Position numbers and translations under genes: made by a program. Shown here piece by piece: positions 50,928 to 59,929 of a stretch of 64,000 nucleotides of DNA (its first letter is position 1; each line of letters opens with the position of its first letter). Under the pieces are notes generated by a model. That model saw nothing but the letters and a program-made list of their open reading frames with translations. It did no database searches and was not told where the DNA came from. Location of the stretch: the NCBI GenBank assembly GCA_965228065.1, contig OZ245788.1, forward strand, positions 5,766,001 through 5,830,000, given 5' to 3'. Origin of the DNA: Sphingobium_A sp965228065 (GTDB lineage: Bacteria; Pseudomonadota; Alphaproteobacteria; Sphingomonadales; Sphingomonadaceae).

Positions 50928-51326
50928 ATGACCGAGGCAGCACAGGTCGACGAGGTGGGGCTGAACCGGCTGATCCCGCTCTTCTACGACCGCGTGCGCG
51001 ATGACGCGCTGCTCGGTCCGATCTTCGACGGCGCCGTCGACGACTGGCCCCACCATCTTCGCACCCTAACGGCATTCTGGTCTTCGGTGATGCTGACTAC
51101 GGGGCGGTACAAGGGCAATCCGGTGCGCGCGCATCTTGCGCACCGCGCGGTCATCACCCCCGATATGTTCGATCGCTGGCTGGCGCTTTGGGCTGAAACC
51201 ACCAATGCACACCTGCCGCAGGCAGTGGCGGCCGCGCTTCAGGCCAAGGCTGCGCGCATCGCCGAAAGCCTGCAACTCGCGCTATTCTTCAGGCTTGATC
51301 CGGCTCCGCATCAGGCAACCAGATGA
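50928..51326 (+). CDS. Group III truncated hemoglobin
   Basis: 132 residues; TGGAG precedes the ATG at 50928. Globin features: LFYDRVRDDALLGPIFDGAV (helix B with Tyr20 at B10), FWSSVMLTTGRYKGNPVRAH (helix E region) and HLAHRAVITPDMFDRWLALW (helix F). His69 in NPVRAHLAH is the best proximal heme ligand by alignment to group III relatives, and Trp87/90 follow. Group III globins react with NO or peroxide and are induced by nitrosative stress. Divergent from NsrR, followed by the YeaR-domain gene (22-base gap). Confidence 0.93.
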   Translation: MTEAAQVDEVGLNRLIPLFYDRVRDDALLGPIFDGAVDDWPHHLRTLTAFWSSVMLTTGRYKGNPVRAHLAHRAVITPDMFDRWLALWAETTNAHLPQAVAAALQAKAARIAESLQLALFFRLDPAPHQATR

Positions 51327-51348
51327 TTGCCCATTAAAAGGGATGACC

Positions 51349-51954
51349 ATGCAACCCGTATCAAGCAGCCAGGTCACATCGGACAAGCGGAAAGGTGCCA
51401 GTTCGGATTTCCGCCGGATGATGAAGCTGATCGGCGCCGCCGGCATCGTCATGACCGCCGGAGCGCTCTGGTATCTGTCGCTGTTCGGCCCGCTGACGGT
51501 CCATATGGTGGTAGCGACGATCGCCGGGGTCTTCTTTTCAGTGCTGCTGGGCTGCGGCCTGTTCGCCGCCGCCTTCTTCAGCGACAAGAGCGGCCATGAC
51601 GAGCAGGTGACCAACGCGACCCGCGCGGCGCAACCGCCGCTGACCGCCAATCCCGAAGCGCTTCCCGCCGGCCTGACATCCTATCGCCGCACCGCCGATT
51701 TCACGGAAGCCAGCGTGCCCCCTGCCCTGCTCGCCGATCATGATACCAAGCCGGGCACATGGGGGCTCATCCACGTCACCGAAGGCCAGTTGTGCTACAG
51801 AGTGACCGACCCGCGACGCCCGGAAACCGAAACCCTGCTGTCGCCCGATCAAGCACCCGGCATCGTCGAACCGACGATCCTTCATCGTGTCGAGCCGATC
51901 GGCACGGTCACCTTTCATGTCGAATTCTTTCGCACGCCAACGAACCAGGACTGA
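51349..51954 (+). CDS. Two-helix membrane anchor fused to a YeaR/TehB-like (DUF1971) domain
   Basis: 201 residues from the ATG at 51349, six bases after AAAAGGG; an ATG six bases earlier touches the ribosome site. Helices at about 26-48 (LIGAAGIVMTAGALWYLSLF) and 53-77 (VVATIAGVFFSVLLGCGLFA) precede a linker and a DUF1971 beta sandwich (111-195: YRRTADFTEASVPPALLADH, GTWGLIHVTEGQLCYRV, ILHRVEPIGTVTFHVEFF). Stand-alone DUF1971 proteins (YeaR) are NsrR-controlled in enterics, which agrees with the position here. The fusion would place the domain at the membrane. Its reaction is unknown. Confidence 0.85.
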   Translation: MQPVSSSQVTSDKRKGASSDFRRMMKLIGAAGIVMTAGALWYLSLFGPLTVHMVVATIAGVFFSVLLGCGLFAAAFFSDKSGHDEQVTNATRAAQPPLTANPEALPAGLTSYRRTADFTEASVPPALLADHDTKPGTWGLIHVTEGQLCYRVTDPRRPETETLLSPDQAPGIVEPTILHRVEPIGTVTFHVEFFRTPTNQD

Positions 51955-52066
51955 CAGCCCGAGTTTCGACGAACCCCCGCACGGTTTCGACCATCGACAG
52001 CCATCCGCATTGAGCCTGCACCATGGCAGGCGCATGATCCCGCCACGCAACCAAGGGGATCAGACC

Positions 52067-52831
52067 ATGCATTCCTTCGTCCTGACCACGCTTGCCGGCG
52101 CGGCGCTCTGCGTAACCGGCCCTGTATCCGCCGCTCCCGCCAAACCCGACCTTGCCGCCGCCGTCGCCAAACCTGGTCGCCCCGCCGAGGCGGTCGCGCT
52201 CGATGCAAGCCGAAAACCCGCACAGGTGCTGGCTTTCCTGGGTTTCAAAGCTGGCATGTCCGCCGCCGATATCATGACGGGATCGGGCTATTGGGCAGAG
52301 ATCATGGCCAACGCGATCGGCCCGAAGGGCAAGGTGACCGCATTCGAACCCGATCAATTCTACGCCGGCCCCGAGGAATCGAAGAAATGGACCGCGCTGG
52401 TCGCGCGCCGGCCCGATATCGATTTCGTGCGGTATCCGTTCGAGTCGTTCGCGTCTGCGCCTGCGCGGTTCGACTTCGTGATCATCAATCTGAGCTACCA
52501 CGACCTTTATTGGCAGTCGGACAAGTTCAAGATTCCGCACACCGATCCGGCCGCGTTCCTGAAGACACTCTATGCCGCGACGAAGCCCGGCGGCATTGTC
52601 GGCATCGTCGACCATGTCGGTCCTGCCGGCGACACCCGCGCTGTGGTCGACAAACTGCACCGGATCGATCCCGCGACGGTGAAGGCGGATTTCAAGGCCG
52701 CGGGCTTCGTGCTGGAAGCGGAAAGCCCGCTGCTCGCCAATCCGGCGGACGACCATAGCAAGCTGGTCTTCGATCCTGCGATACGCGGCAAGACCGACCG
52801 GTTTTTGTATCGGTTCCGCAAACCGAGATAG
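52067..52831 (+). CDS. Exported class I methyltransferase-like protein (COG4798-like)
   Basis: 254 residues, with AAGGGG nine bases before the ATG. A signal peptide (1-22: MHSFVLTTLAGAALCVTGPV, then SAA-PA) precedes a Rossmann fold. Motif I appears as SAADIMTGSGYWAEIMANAI (TGSGYW in place of ExGxGxG) and is followed by KVTAFEPDQF, FDFVIINLSYHDLYW and KPGGIVGIVDHVGP. The DHVGPAGDTRAVVDKLHRID region is conserved in COG4798 proteins. A methyltransferase outside the cytoplasm is unusual, because SAM is not available there. It may bind another ligand. It lies 112 bases after the YeaR-domain gene, perhaps in the same transcript. Confidence 0.85.
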   Translation: MHSFVLTTLAGAALCVTGPVSAAPAKPDLAAAVAKPGRPAEAVALDASRKPAQVLAFLGFKAGMSAADIMTGSGYWAEIMANAIGPKGKVTAFEPDQFYAGPEESKKWTALVARRPDIDFVRYPFESFASAPARFDFVIINLSYHDLYWQSDKFKIPHTDPAAFLKTLYAATKPGGIVGIVDHVGPAGDTRAVVDKLHRIDPATVKADFKAAGFVLEAESPLLANPADDHSKLVFDPAIRGKTDRFLYRFRKPR

Positions 52832-52869
52832 TGGATGACGGCGAATTTTCGCGCTGGAGTCATCTCATA

Positions 52870-52957
52870 CCGTTCGGGCTGAGCCTGTCGAAGCCCTGCC
52901 CTTCCTCAGCGCAATGCAAAAGAAGGACAACGGCTTCGACAGGCTCAGCCCGAACGG
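52870..52957. repeat. Paired inverted extragenic palindromes between convergent genes
   Basis: Two 26-base arms, 52870-52895 and 52932-52957, are perfect reverse complements with a 36-base spacer, the same spacer length as the doublet at 17949-18040. Each arm contains TTCGGGCTGAGCCTGTCGAA with its own small hairpin (GGCT-G-AGCC). It fills the gap between the convergent methyltransferase-like and helicase genes and probably works as a bidirectional terminator or transcript end. Confidence 0.85.
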
Positions 52958-52983
52958 CCTAATTCAAACCTTGCGCAACGGCA

Positions 52984-54699
52984 TCACCGTCCCGGGCGCG
53001 ATCCGCCCTTGGGCTTGTAGCCCGGGCCCTTGCGGAACGGCTTGGGCGCATGGCGGACAGGCGTCAGTTCGGTGCGGTTGCGCTTGGCTTCCTCGCGCGG
53101 GCTGCCCTGCACAGCCTCGATCTTGACCATTGCGCCATCGTCGCCGTCGCCTGCCGTCCGCTTGACGGCATCGGCGAAGCGTGCGGCGACAGTGCGCTGC
53201 ACTTCGACCAACGTCTCGTTGGCAGCGATACGGATCGCGCCGACTTCACCGCGCGTGATGTGGCCGCGACGGCAGAGCAAAGGCAGCAGCCAGCGCGCAT
53301 CGGCATTGTGGCGGCGGCCGACATCCATGCGGAACCAGACCGTATCCTCGAAGCCCGGACGCGGACCATCGCTGCGCGGCGGACCGGCGCTGGCATCGAC
53401 CAGTTCCTCGGGCTGCGGCATGCGCGCACGGTGTACGCGGACGAGCGCCGCCGCAATATCCTCGGGCGAACGCTCGGCGAGCAGTTTCTGCGCGACCTCA
53501 CGATCCTCGTCATCGGCCTCGACCGGCTGGAGCAAGGTTTCGAGCAGCCGTGCCCGGTCCGCAGTACGGATGTCGGCTGCGGTCGGTGCATTGATCCATT
53601 CGGCTTCGATCCGCGCACCGCGCAGCATCGAATCGACGCGCTTGCGCCGGGGATAGGGCACGATGACGATCGCTGTGCCCTTCTTGCCCGCGCGCCCCGT
53701 CCGTCCCGAACGGTGCTGAAGCGTTTCCGCGTCGCGGGGAATCTCGACATGGATGACGAGCGACAAGGTCGGCAGATCGATGCCGCGTGCGGCAACGTCG
53801 GTGGCGACACAGACGCGGGCGCGACGATCGCGCAACGCCTGCAGCGCATGGTTACGCTCGCTCTGGCTATGCTCGCCCGACAGCGCGACGACGTCGAAGC
53901 CACGCTCGGTCAGGCTGGCGTGAAGGTGGCGGACATTGTCGCGCGTCGCGCAGAACAGCATCGCCGTTTCCGCCTCGTGATAGCGCAGCAGGTTGACCAC
54001 CGCATTCTCGATATCCGACGGTGCAACCGCCATCGCCTGATAGGAGATATCGCCATGGCCGCGATCGGCGCCAACGGTCGAGATGCGCAGCGCGTCGCGC
54101 TGATAGCGCTTGGCCAGAGCCACGATCGGCTTGGGCATGGTTGCCGAGAACAGCAAGGTACGGCGCCCGTTCGGCGTCGCGTCGAGCAGTTCCTCGAGAT
54201 CCTCGCGGAACCCCATGTCGAGCATCTCGTCCGCCTCGTCGAGGACGGCGACGGATACCGCCGACAGGTCGAGTGCGCCGCGTTCGAGATGGTCGCGCAA
54301 ACGGCCAGGCGTCCCGACCACGATATGCGCGCCGTTCGACAGGTTGCGCCGTTCCTTGGACGCATCCATGCCGCCGACACAGGTCGCGATCCATGCGCCT
54401 GCCTTGCCGTAAAGCCAGATCAACTCGCGGCTGACCTGCAACGCAAGCTCACGCGTCGGCGCGATGATCAACGCGCGCGGCGCGCCGGCCTGCGGCGCCC
54501 GGCCATCTTCGCCCAGAAGCTGCGGCGCCATGGCGAGGCCAAAGGCAACGGTCTTGCCTGATCCGGTCTGCGCGGAGACGACAAGGTCGCGACCTTCTGC
54601 TTCCGGTTCGAGCACGGCGGCCTGGACTGGGGTGGGTGCGGCATAGCCACGGGCGGTAAGCGCCTCCGAAAGGAGCGCGGGAAGATTTTCGAAGCTCAT
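52984..54699 (-). CDS. DEAD-box ATP-dependent RNA helicase (DeaD/DbpA-like)
   Basis: 571 residues. Motifs in order: Q motif region (FENLPALLSEALTARGYAAP), AQTGSGKT, PTRELALQV, TPGR, LDEADEML (DEAD), SATMPKP, then the second RecA domain with TDVAARGIDLP and HRSGRTGRAGKKG. A C-terminal DbpA-like RNA-binding domain follows (about 470-535: GHITRGEVGAIRIAANETLV), then a Lys/Arg/Gly tail. It unwinds RNA in ribosome assembly or cold adaptation. Family resemblance is to DeaD/CsdA and DbpA; I do not choose a symbol. Stop codon 26 bases from the doublet repeat. Confidence 0.94.
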   Translation of the reverse strand: MSFENLPALLSEALTARGYAAPTPVQAAVLEPEAEGRDLVVSAQTGSGKTVAFGLAMAPQLLGEDGRAPQAGAPRALIIAPTRELALQVSRELIWLYGKAGAWIATCVGGMDASKERRNLSNGAHIVVGTPGRLRDHLERGALDLSAVSVAVLDEADEMLDMGFREDLEELLDATPNGRRTLLFSATMPKPIVALAKRYQRDALRISTVGADRGHGDISYQAMAVAPSDIENAVVNLLRYHEAETAMLFCATRDNVRHLHASLTERGFDVVALSGEHSQSERNHALQALRDRRARVCVATDVAARGIDLPTLSLVIHVEIPRDAETLQHRSGRTGRAGKKGTAIVIVPYPRRKRVDSMLRGARIEAEWINAPTAADIRTADRARLLETLLQPVEADDEDREVAQKLLAERSPEDIAAALVRVHRARMPQPEELVDASAGPPRSDGPRPGFEDTVWFRMDVGRRHNADARWLLPLLCRRGHITRGEVGAIRIAANETLVEVQRTVAARFADAVKRTAGDGDDGAMVKIEAVQGSPREEAKRNRTELTPVRHAPKPFRKGPGYKPKGGSRPGR

Positions 54700-54869
54700 G
54701 GTCTCTCATGCTCGCGCGGTAGGGCTATGGTCCGCGTCATCACCAGTGCCGCACAATGGGCTCTACAGCACTCGCGACATGCCGCCCTTAGCGCGCCAGC
54801 CCGCTTCGGACAATGGGCTGGGCGGAATCGACCGGATTCGGTCCGTCACCCATTGGTTCTCTTGGGCGA

Positions 54870-56795
54870 TCAGCGCCGATCCGCAACCCTGCCGATCGCG
54901 ATCACCGATGGCCGGGGCGGCTGGCCGGGCGTAAAATCGGGCCAGCCGGTCAGTGCCGCACCGATTTCGGCCGCGCGTTCGGAGGGGTGCTGGATCGACA
55001 GGAACATCGTCCGCCCATCGGGCGTGAAGGCAGGGCTGCAGCACTCCGACTGGATTGGTGGCGAATAGAAAAGGCGCGGCAATCCGGCATTTTCTCCCTG
55101 CACATCCATGACCCACAGCCCGTCATGGTGACGAATGCCGGGGCCGTCGCTGCAGACCCAGAGCCGCCCCGACGGGTCGAAACCGATATTGTCGGGCTCG
55201 ACGAACCAGCCCTCGGCGCTGGTGTCCGGATGGAAACGCGCACCGTCGGCAGGATTGGCTGGATCGCCGCACAGCAGGAACACCCGCCAGCGGAACATGT
55301 CGGCGCCGTGATCGGGCACGGCCCCGACGACCGGTGGAATCATTTCGAGGATATGGCCGTGCGCGTTGGCCGGCCGTGGATTGGCGGGATCGACTCGGTC
55401 GGGCGTGCGCGCATCGTTGCCGGTGAGCGCAATGAAGACATGGCCGGTCACCGGATCGGGTTCGAACCCCTCGGGCGAATCCATCGGGGTCGCGCCGAGG
55501 AGATCGGCCGCGCGTCGCGTCTCCAGCAACACGTCCGCCTGGCTGGCGAATCCGTTGGCGGGGGTCAGCGGCCCCTGCCCCCAGACCAACGGCAGCCAGG
55601 CGACGTTGCCGTCCGCGTCGAAGCGCGCGACGGACAGCACGCCATCATCCAGCAGATCGCGATTGGCCCTGCGGTCCGTGCGATCGACGGCGCGCGTGCT
55701 GACGAAGCGATAGCAATATTCGAACTCCCAATCGTCGCCGAGATAGACGGCGACACGGCCGTCCGCGGCCAGCGCGCAATGCGCTCCCTCATGCGCGAAA
55801 CGGCCCAGCGCGGTGCGCTTCACCGGCGCCGCATCGGGATCAAAGGGATCGATCTCCACCACCCATTCGAAACGATTGGGTTCGTTGGGATGGCGATCGA
55901 AATCAAACCGATCGTGGAAGCGCGCCCAGCCATAGCGGCCGTGCACCGAGCTCTCATAATGATTGCGTTCCAGATGCGCGCGATCAGGGTGCTGCGCGAC
56001 ATCGCCGGCGAAGAAGTCCGACGATCCTTCCTCGCAGGTCAGGATCGTGCCCCATGGCGTGATCCCGCCATTGCAATTGTCATGCGTGCCCAGGACGCGT
56101 GTGCCTGTCGGATCGCCGGCTGTGCGCAATTTCGCATGGCCGGCGACGGGACCGGAGATGCGCATCGGCGTGTCGGCGGTGATACGGCGATTGAATCGAC
56201 TGTTCCGGTCGACGCGCCATTGCCCAAGCTCGCGGCGCACCTCCAGGATCGAGACGCCGCATGCCGCGATACAGATATCGACCTGTTCGCGGCTGATGTC
56301 CTCCGCGACGCGATCCGCACTCAGCCCCGGAAACATGAGCTGGGGCAACGGATATTCGTGATTGACCACCAGCAACCCGCGATCCGATCGGCCGGAGCCG
56401 AAGGGCAAGGGCACGAACGCCGTATAATCGTTGTTGAAACCGAATTGCCGCCGCGCCGCCACGGCACTTTGCGCGGCGACGTCGAAGCCGGGGGCATCCG
56501 CAAAAAGCGGATCGCCCCAGCGGACGACCACCTGGCGCTCATAGCCTTTGGGCAGGCGATCGTTCGGCCCTGCGGCCAGCACAATCTCGTCGAATTCGAA
56601 GCTCGCTGCCCCGGTCCACGCCGCCACGGGATCGGGCAACAGCGCGGTCGCGGCCAGACCGGCCGCGCCCGCCAGCAGGCCGCGCCGGTCGATCAGCGTC
56701 GAGAGCGGCGGCGCATCGCCGCGCGGCCGGGCTTCGCCGCACCCGCCCTTGTCGTTACGGACAAGGGCGGGCCAGGGACGGGCGCGATCGGTCAT
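54870..56795 (-). CDS. PhoX family alkaline phosphatase (DUF839), Tat-exported
   Basis: 641 residues from the ATG at 56795, seven bases after the TonB receptor stop. The N-terminus carries a twin-arginine signal (LIDRRGLLAGAAGLAATALL, Arg37-Arg38). PhoX signatures: FNNDYTAFVPLPF, LLVVNHEYPLPQLMF, THDNCNGGITPWGTILTCEE, a Ca/Fe-binding CEEGSSD, FAHEGAHCALA, EPDNIGFDPSGRLWVCSDG. PhoX enzymes are metal (iron-calcium) phosphatases that free phosphate from organic esters in the periplasm or outside. It is cotranscribed with the TonB receptor, so substrate import and hydrolysis are probably linked. Confidence 0.92.
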   Translation of the reverse strand: MTDRARPWPALVRNDKGGCGEARPRGDAPPLSTLIDRRGLLAGAAGLAATALLPDPVAAWTGAASFEFDEIVLAAGPNDRLPKGYERQVVVRWGDPLFADAPGFDVAAQSAVAARRQFGFNNDYTAFVPLPFGSGRSDRGLLVVNHEYPLPQLMFPGLSADRVAEDISREQVDICIAACGVSILEVRRELGQWRVDRNSRFNRRITADTPMRISGPVAGHAKLRTAGDPTGTRVLGTHDNCNGGITPWGTILTCEEGSSDFFAGDVAQHPDRAHLERNHYESSVHGRYGWARFHDRFDFDRHPNEPNRFEWVVEIDPFDPDAAPVKRTALGRFAHEGAHCALAADGRVAVYLGDDWEFEYCYRFVSTRAVDRTDRRANRDLLDDGVLSVARFDADGNVAWLPLVWGQGPLTPANGFASQADVLLETRRAADLLGATPMDSPEGFEPDPVTGHVFIALTGNDARTPDRVDPANPRPANAHGHILEMIPPVVGAVPDHGADMFRWRVFLLCGDPANPADGARFHPDTSAEGWFVEPDNIGFDPSGRLWVCSDGPGIRHHDGLWVMDVQGENAGLPRLFYSPPIQSECCSPAFTPDGRTMFLSIQHPSERAAEIGAALTGWPDFTPGQPPRPSVIAIGRVADRR

Positions 56796-56802
56796 CGCGA
56801 CG

Positions 56803-59706
56803 TCAGAAGGACGCGTTGATGCCGAAGGTGACGGTGCGGCCGGTATAGGTGGCGCCTTCCAGGAAGCGGCTGCCCTTGCCGTAACGCTCGTCGACGATCG
56901 GATCCTTGCCGCTGTTGAGCATGTCGACCGCATTGACGAACAGCTTGAACCGCGGCGTCAGCGCATAGCGGATCTGCCCGTCGAGCGAGCCATAGGGCTG
57001 CTCGACGATGCGCGTGTTGTAGCTGGAGAAGCGGACCGCCTGGCGATCGCGCCAGCTATAGGCCAGCGTGCCTTCGATGCCGTATTTCTGGTAGGTGATG
57101 GCGCCGGTGAAGATCGACTCCGGCGCGTTGAAGAAATCGTCCTTCGCCACGCCCTCTATGCCCGTATCGGCCTCGCTGCGCTGGAAGGTCGCATTGGCAT
57201 AGATGCCGAGCCCACCAAGTGCGCCGGGCAGCCTGGGGAACTGACGGACCAGGTTGAGCTCGACGCCGTAGATCTTGGCGCTCTTGCCGTTGGTATAGGT
57301 GGTGACGTCGTCGATGACCTTGCCGGCCAGCCGCGGATCGTTGGCGAAGCGCTCGCGATCCCCCTCGGTCTCGGGCGCGACGCCGCTGAAGATGAAGCGG
57401 TCGATCTTCTTGTAGAAGACACCGCCCGAGATCAGGCCGATCGATCCGAAATAGCGTTCCAGGCTGAGATCGAAATTATAGGCATAGGCCGGCTTCAGCC
57501 CCGGATTGCCGACGGTCACATCGACCTCGCCATCCTCTTCCTCGATCTCGGTCGCGCCGGAGATGTAGAGCGGCTCGGGCCTGGCGATCGAGGTATAGAA
57601 GGCGCCGCGCAGCACCAGATTGTCGGTCGCGCGGAAATTCACCTGAAGCCGCGGCAGGATGCTGGTGTAGCGCGCCTTGCCCTTCACCTTGGTGAACACC
57701 GGATCCTCGTCCTCCAGCGCCAGCACCTCGAAATTGTCGGACGAGACGCGGGTATGATCGACGCGCACGCCGCCGATCACTTCGAACCGGCCCCACACGC
57801 CCTTCGCCATCGCATAGGCGGCATAACTGTCCTCGTCGCTGGTGAAGCTGTCCTCATCCTGCGGGATCGCGCCGTCCTCGACATATTCGTTGACGTAATC
57901 GGGGCTGCTGTTGATCAGCCGCTGCGCATAATTCCGCCAATCCTTCAGATTGGCGATGTTCAGCGACAGATAGGGCGCATAAGGCGCGCCGACGACGCCG
58001 GTATCGACCAGCCGCCCGGTGCCGAACTGGCTCAGCGTGAGCGGGCCGGTCAGCTCCATCACATTGCCTTCGACCATCGTACGGCGCGACCGCTCGGCCT
58101 TCGCACCCAGCTTCACCATGCGCAGCCAGGGCGATGCCGGCTCGTAGGTCATGTTGAAGTGGGCGGCCCAGCGGGTGTTCTTGGTATTGTCGATGTCGAT
58201 GTCGTTATAGCCCAGCACATAGCCGTTGGGATCGGCGATGGCCGCGCGATCGCGCGCGGTCAGGTTGGGAACCGGGAAGCGGCCCGAGAAATCATAGCCG
58301 AACAGATTGCTGTCCAGCTCGCGGGTGAACGCCACCTCGTTGTCGAACGGCTCCTCGCGCTTGCCCGTCGAATAGCCGATGCCGTAATCCAGCGTGAAGC
58401 CGCCGGTGCGGGTGATGCCGCTCAGCACATAGGATTGCTGGGTGAGTTCGGTCTCTTCATACTGGTTGAAGATGTTGGCCGCGCCCGGCTCGGTCCGGAT
58501 CAGCTTGCCATCATCGTCATATTCGTCGGTGCCGCCCTCGAAATAGAGCGCACGGCTCAGTTCCTTGTCGAACAGCCGGTTGAAGCTGCCCTTGAAGACC
58601 AACTGGGTCGTATCGGTCGCCGCCCAGTTGAGCGCGACATTGGCCGAGATGTTCTGCCGGTCATTCTCATATTCGGTCAGGTGATATTGCAGCGGCGTGA
58701 CGCCGCTCGCCGGATCGTCCTCGCTGAAGCTCAGATAATCCTCGTCCTGATAGAAGACGAAGCCCTTGGTCTTGCGCTTCGACCAGGCGCCGGAAACCAA
58801 GATGCCGAACCGGTCGTCCGCGCCGAACTTCGTGGCGAGCGTCGCCTGGACCTGGGGCTGCAGCTTGTCGGCAAGGTCGTGGTAGAAACCGGCCACCGTG
58901 AAATCCATAACCGGCTTGCGATAGTCGAATGCGGTCGCGGTCTCGAGCACCACCGCGCCGCCGATGCCGTCGGCTTCTTGGTCGGGCAGCAGCGTCTTGT
59001 GGACGGTGATCGACGACAGCGCGCTCGTCTGGATCATGTCCAGCGGGACGCGGCGATTCTCCTTCTCGGGCTGCGCGGCGTTCATGCCGTTGATCTGCGT
59101 ATTGTTGAGTCCGCTATCGAGGCCGCGGATCGAGATGTAGCGCCCTTCGCCGGCATCGACCTCGCGCTGAACCGAGACACCGGGCACGCGGCGCAGCGCT
59201 TCGGCTGCGTTGAAATCGGGGAAACGGCCCGCCTGATCGGCGGAGACGACGTTGCGCACATTGTCCGCCGCCTTCTGTTCGTTGAGCGCCTTTGCCTGCG
59301 CGCCGCGCTGGCCGGTGACGAGGATGGTGCCGCTATCGTCGCTGGCCGAGGCCGCGCCATCGAAGGTGACGTCGAGCGAAGCGGCCTCGCCCGGCGCCAC
59401 CGTCACCGGCGCGGTGCGGACCGGCAGGCCGATATAGCGCACGCTGACCGTGTAGCTGCCCGCCGCGACAGTGCCGAAGCGATACAGGCCCTGATCGTCG
59501 GTGACCGCGGTCTGCCCGGTCTCCTCGATCGTGACGACGGCGCCGGACAGCATCGCGCCACCCTCCGCCTGCCACACCTGGCCGGAGAGAACCGATGTCG
59601 AGGTCTGCGCTATGGCGGGCGTGATCGGCAGCATGACGGCACACAAGGCGGCACCGCATAGCAGGCGCGACGCGACACGGACGAAGAAGCTGGACTCTGG
59701 ACGCAT
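56803..59706 (-). CDS. TonB-dependent receptor with CarboxypepD-like N-terminus (TIGR01782 type)
   Basis: 967 residues from the ATG at 59706, after GGGGGAAAG; an earlier ATG lacks a ribosome site. A signal peptide ends PAIAQ (about residue 33). A carboxypeptidase regulatory-like domain (about 38-115: SGQVWQAEGGAMLSGAVVTI, SYTVSVRYIGLPV) precedes the plug (FPDFNAAEALRRVPGVSVQR, GEGRYISIRGLDSGLNNTQI). The barrel ends TFGINASF. The form matches the Caulobacter/Xanthomonas-type TonB receptors. It heads the operon with the PhoX-type phosphatase, suggesting import of a phosphorylated organic compound; inference. Confidence 0.94.
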   Translation of the reverse strand: MRPESSFFVRVASRLLCGAALCAVMLPITPAIAQTSTSVLSGQVWQAEGGAMLSGAVVTIEETGQTAVTDDQGLYRFGTVAAGSYTVSVRYIGLPVRTAPVTVAPGEAASLDVTFDGAASASDDSGTILVTGQRGAQAKALNEQKAADNVRNVVSADQAGRFPDFNAAEALRRVPGVSVQREVDAGEGRYISIRGLDSGLNNTQINGMNAAQPEKENRRVPLDMIQTSALSSITVHKTLLPDQEADGIGGAVVLETATAFDYRKPVMDFTVAGFYHDLADKLQPQVQATLATKFGADDRFGILVSGAWSKRKTKGFVFYQDEDYLSFSEDDPASGVTPLQYHLTEYENDRQNISANVALNWAATDTTQLVFKGSFNRLFDKELSRALYFEGGTDEYDDDGKLIRTEPGAANIFNQYEETELTQQSYVLSGITRTGGFTLDYGIGYSTGKREEPFDNEVAFTRELDSNLFGYDFSGRFPVPNLTARDRAAIADPNGYVLGYNDIDIDNTKNTRWAAHFNMTYEPASPWLRMVKLGAKAERSRRTMVEGNVMELTGPLTLSQFGTGRLVDTGVVGAPYAPYLSLNIANLKDWRNYAQRLINSSPDYVNEYVEDGAIPQDEDSFTSDEDSYAAYAMAKGVWGRFEVIGGVRVDHTRVSSDNFEVLALEDEDPVFTKVKGKARYTSILPRLQVNFRATDNLVLRGAFYTSIARPEPLYISGATEIEEEDGEVDVTVGNPGLKPAYAYNFDLSLERYFGSIGLISGGVFYKKIDRFIFSGVAPETEGDRERFANDPRLAGKVIDDVTTYTNGKSAKIYGVELNLVRQFPRLPGALGGLGIYANATFQRSEADTGIEGVAKDDFFNAPESIFTGAITYQKYGIEGTLAYSWRDRQAVRFSSYNTRIVEQPYGSLDGQIRYALTPRFKLFVNAVDMLNSGKDPIVDERYGKGSRFLEGATYTGRTVTFGINASF

Positions 59707-59929
59707 GACTTTCCCCCGGCCCGCCCGACGCCGGACGGAACCCAATATGCGGATGACCCGCGATTGACGGTTGGCAGCCTCTAAGCCCTGGTTCGCGTCA
59801 CTGTGCCCGCGCCCCGTGATGACGGAGCGAATCGATTGGGGGCAGCGCGTCGAAAGTTGCCGGCAAGCTGTGCTCGCCCGCTAGCAATGCTGTGTTGCAC
59901 TTTGAGGACAGGCGGTGGAGTTTCTGCAC

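Noticed and set aside
56548..59661. A 1037-codon plus-strand frame opposite the third TonB receptor
   Set aside because: Opposite-strand shadow; the product is only Arg/Asp/Ile-rich repeats of reversed codons.
59707..59929. Pho box upstream of the PhoX operon
   Set aside because: No pair of CTGTCAT-like direct repeats with the right spacing was found by eye.
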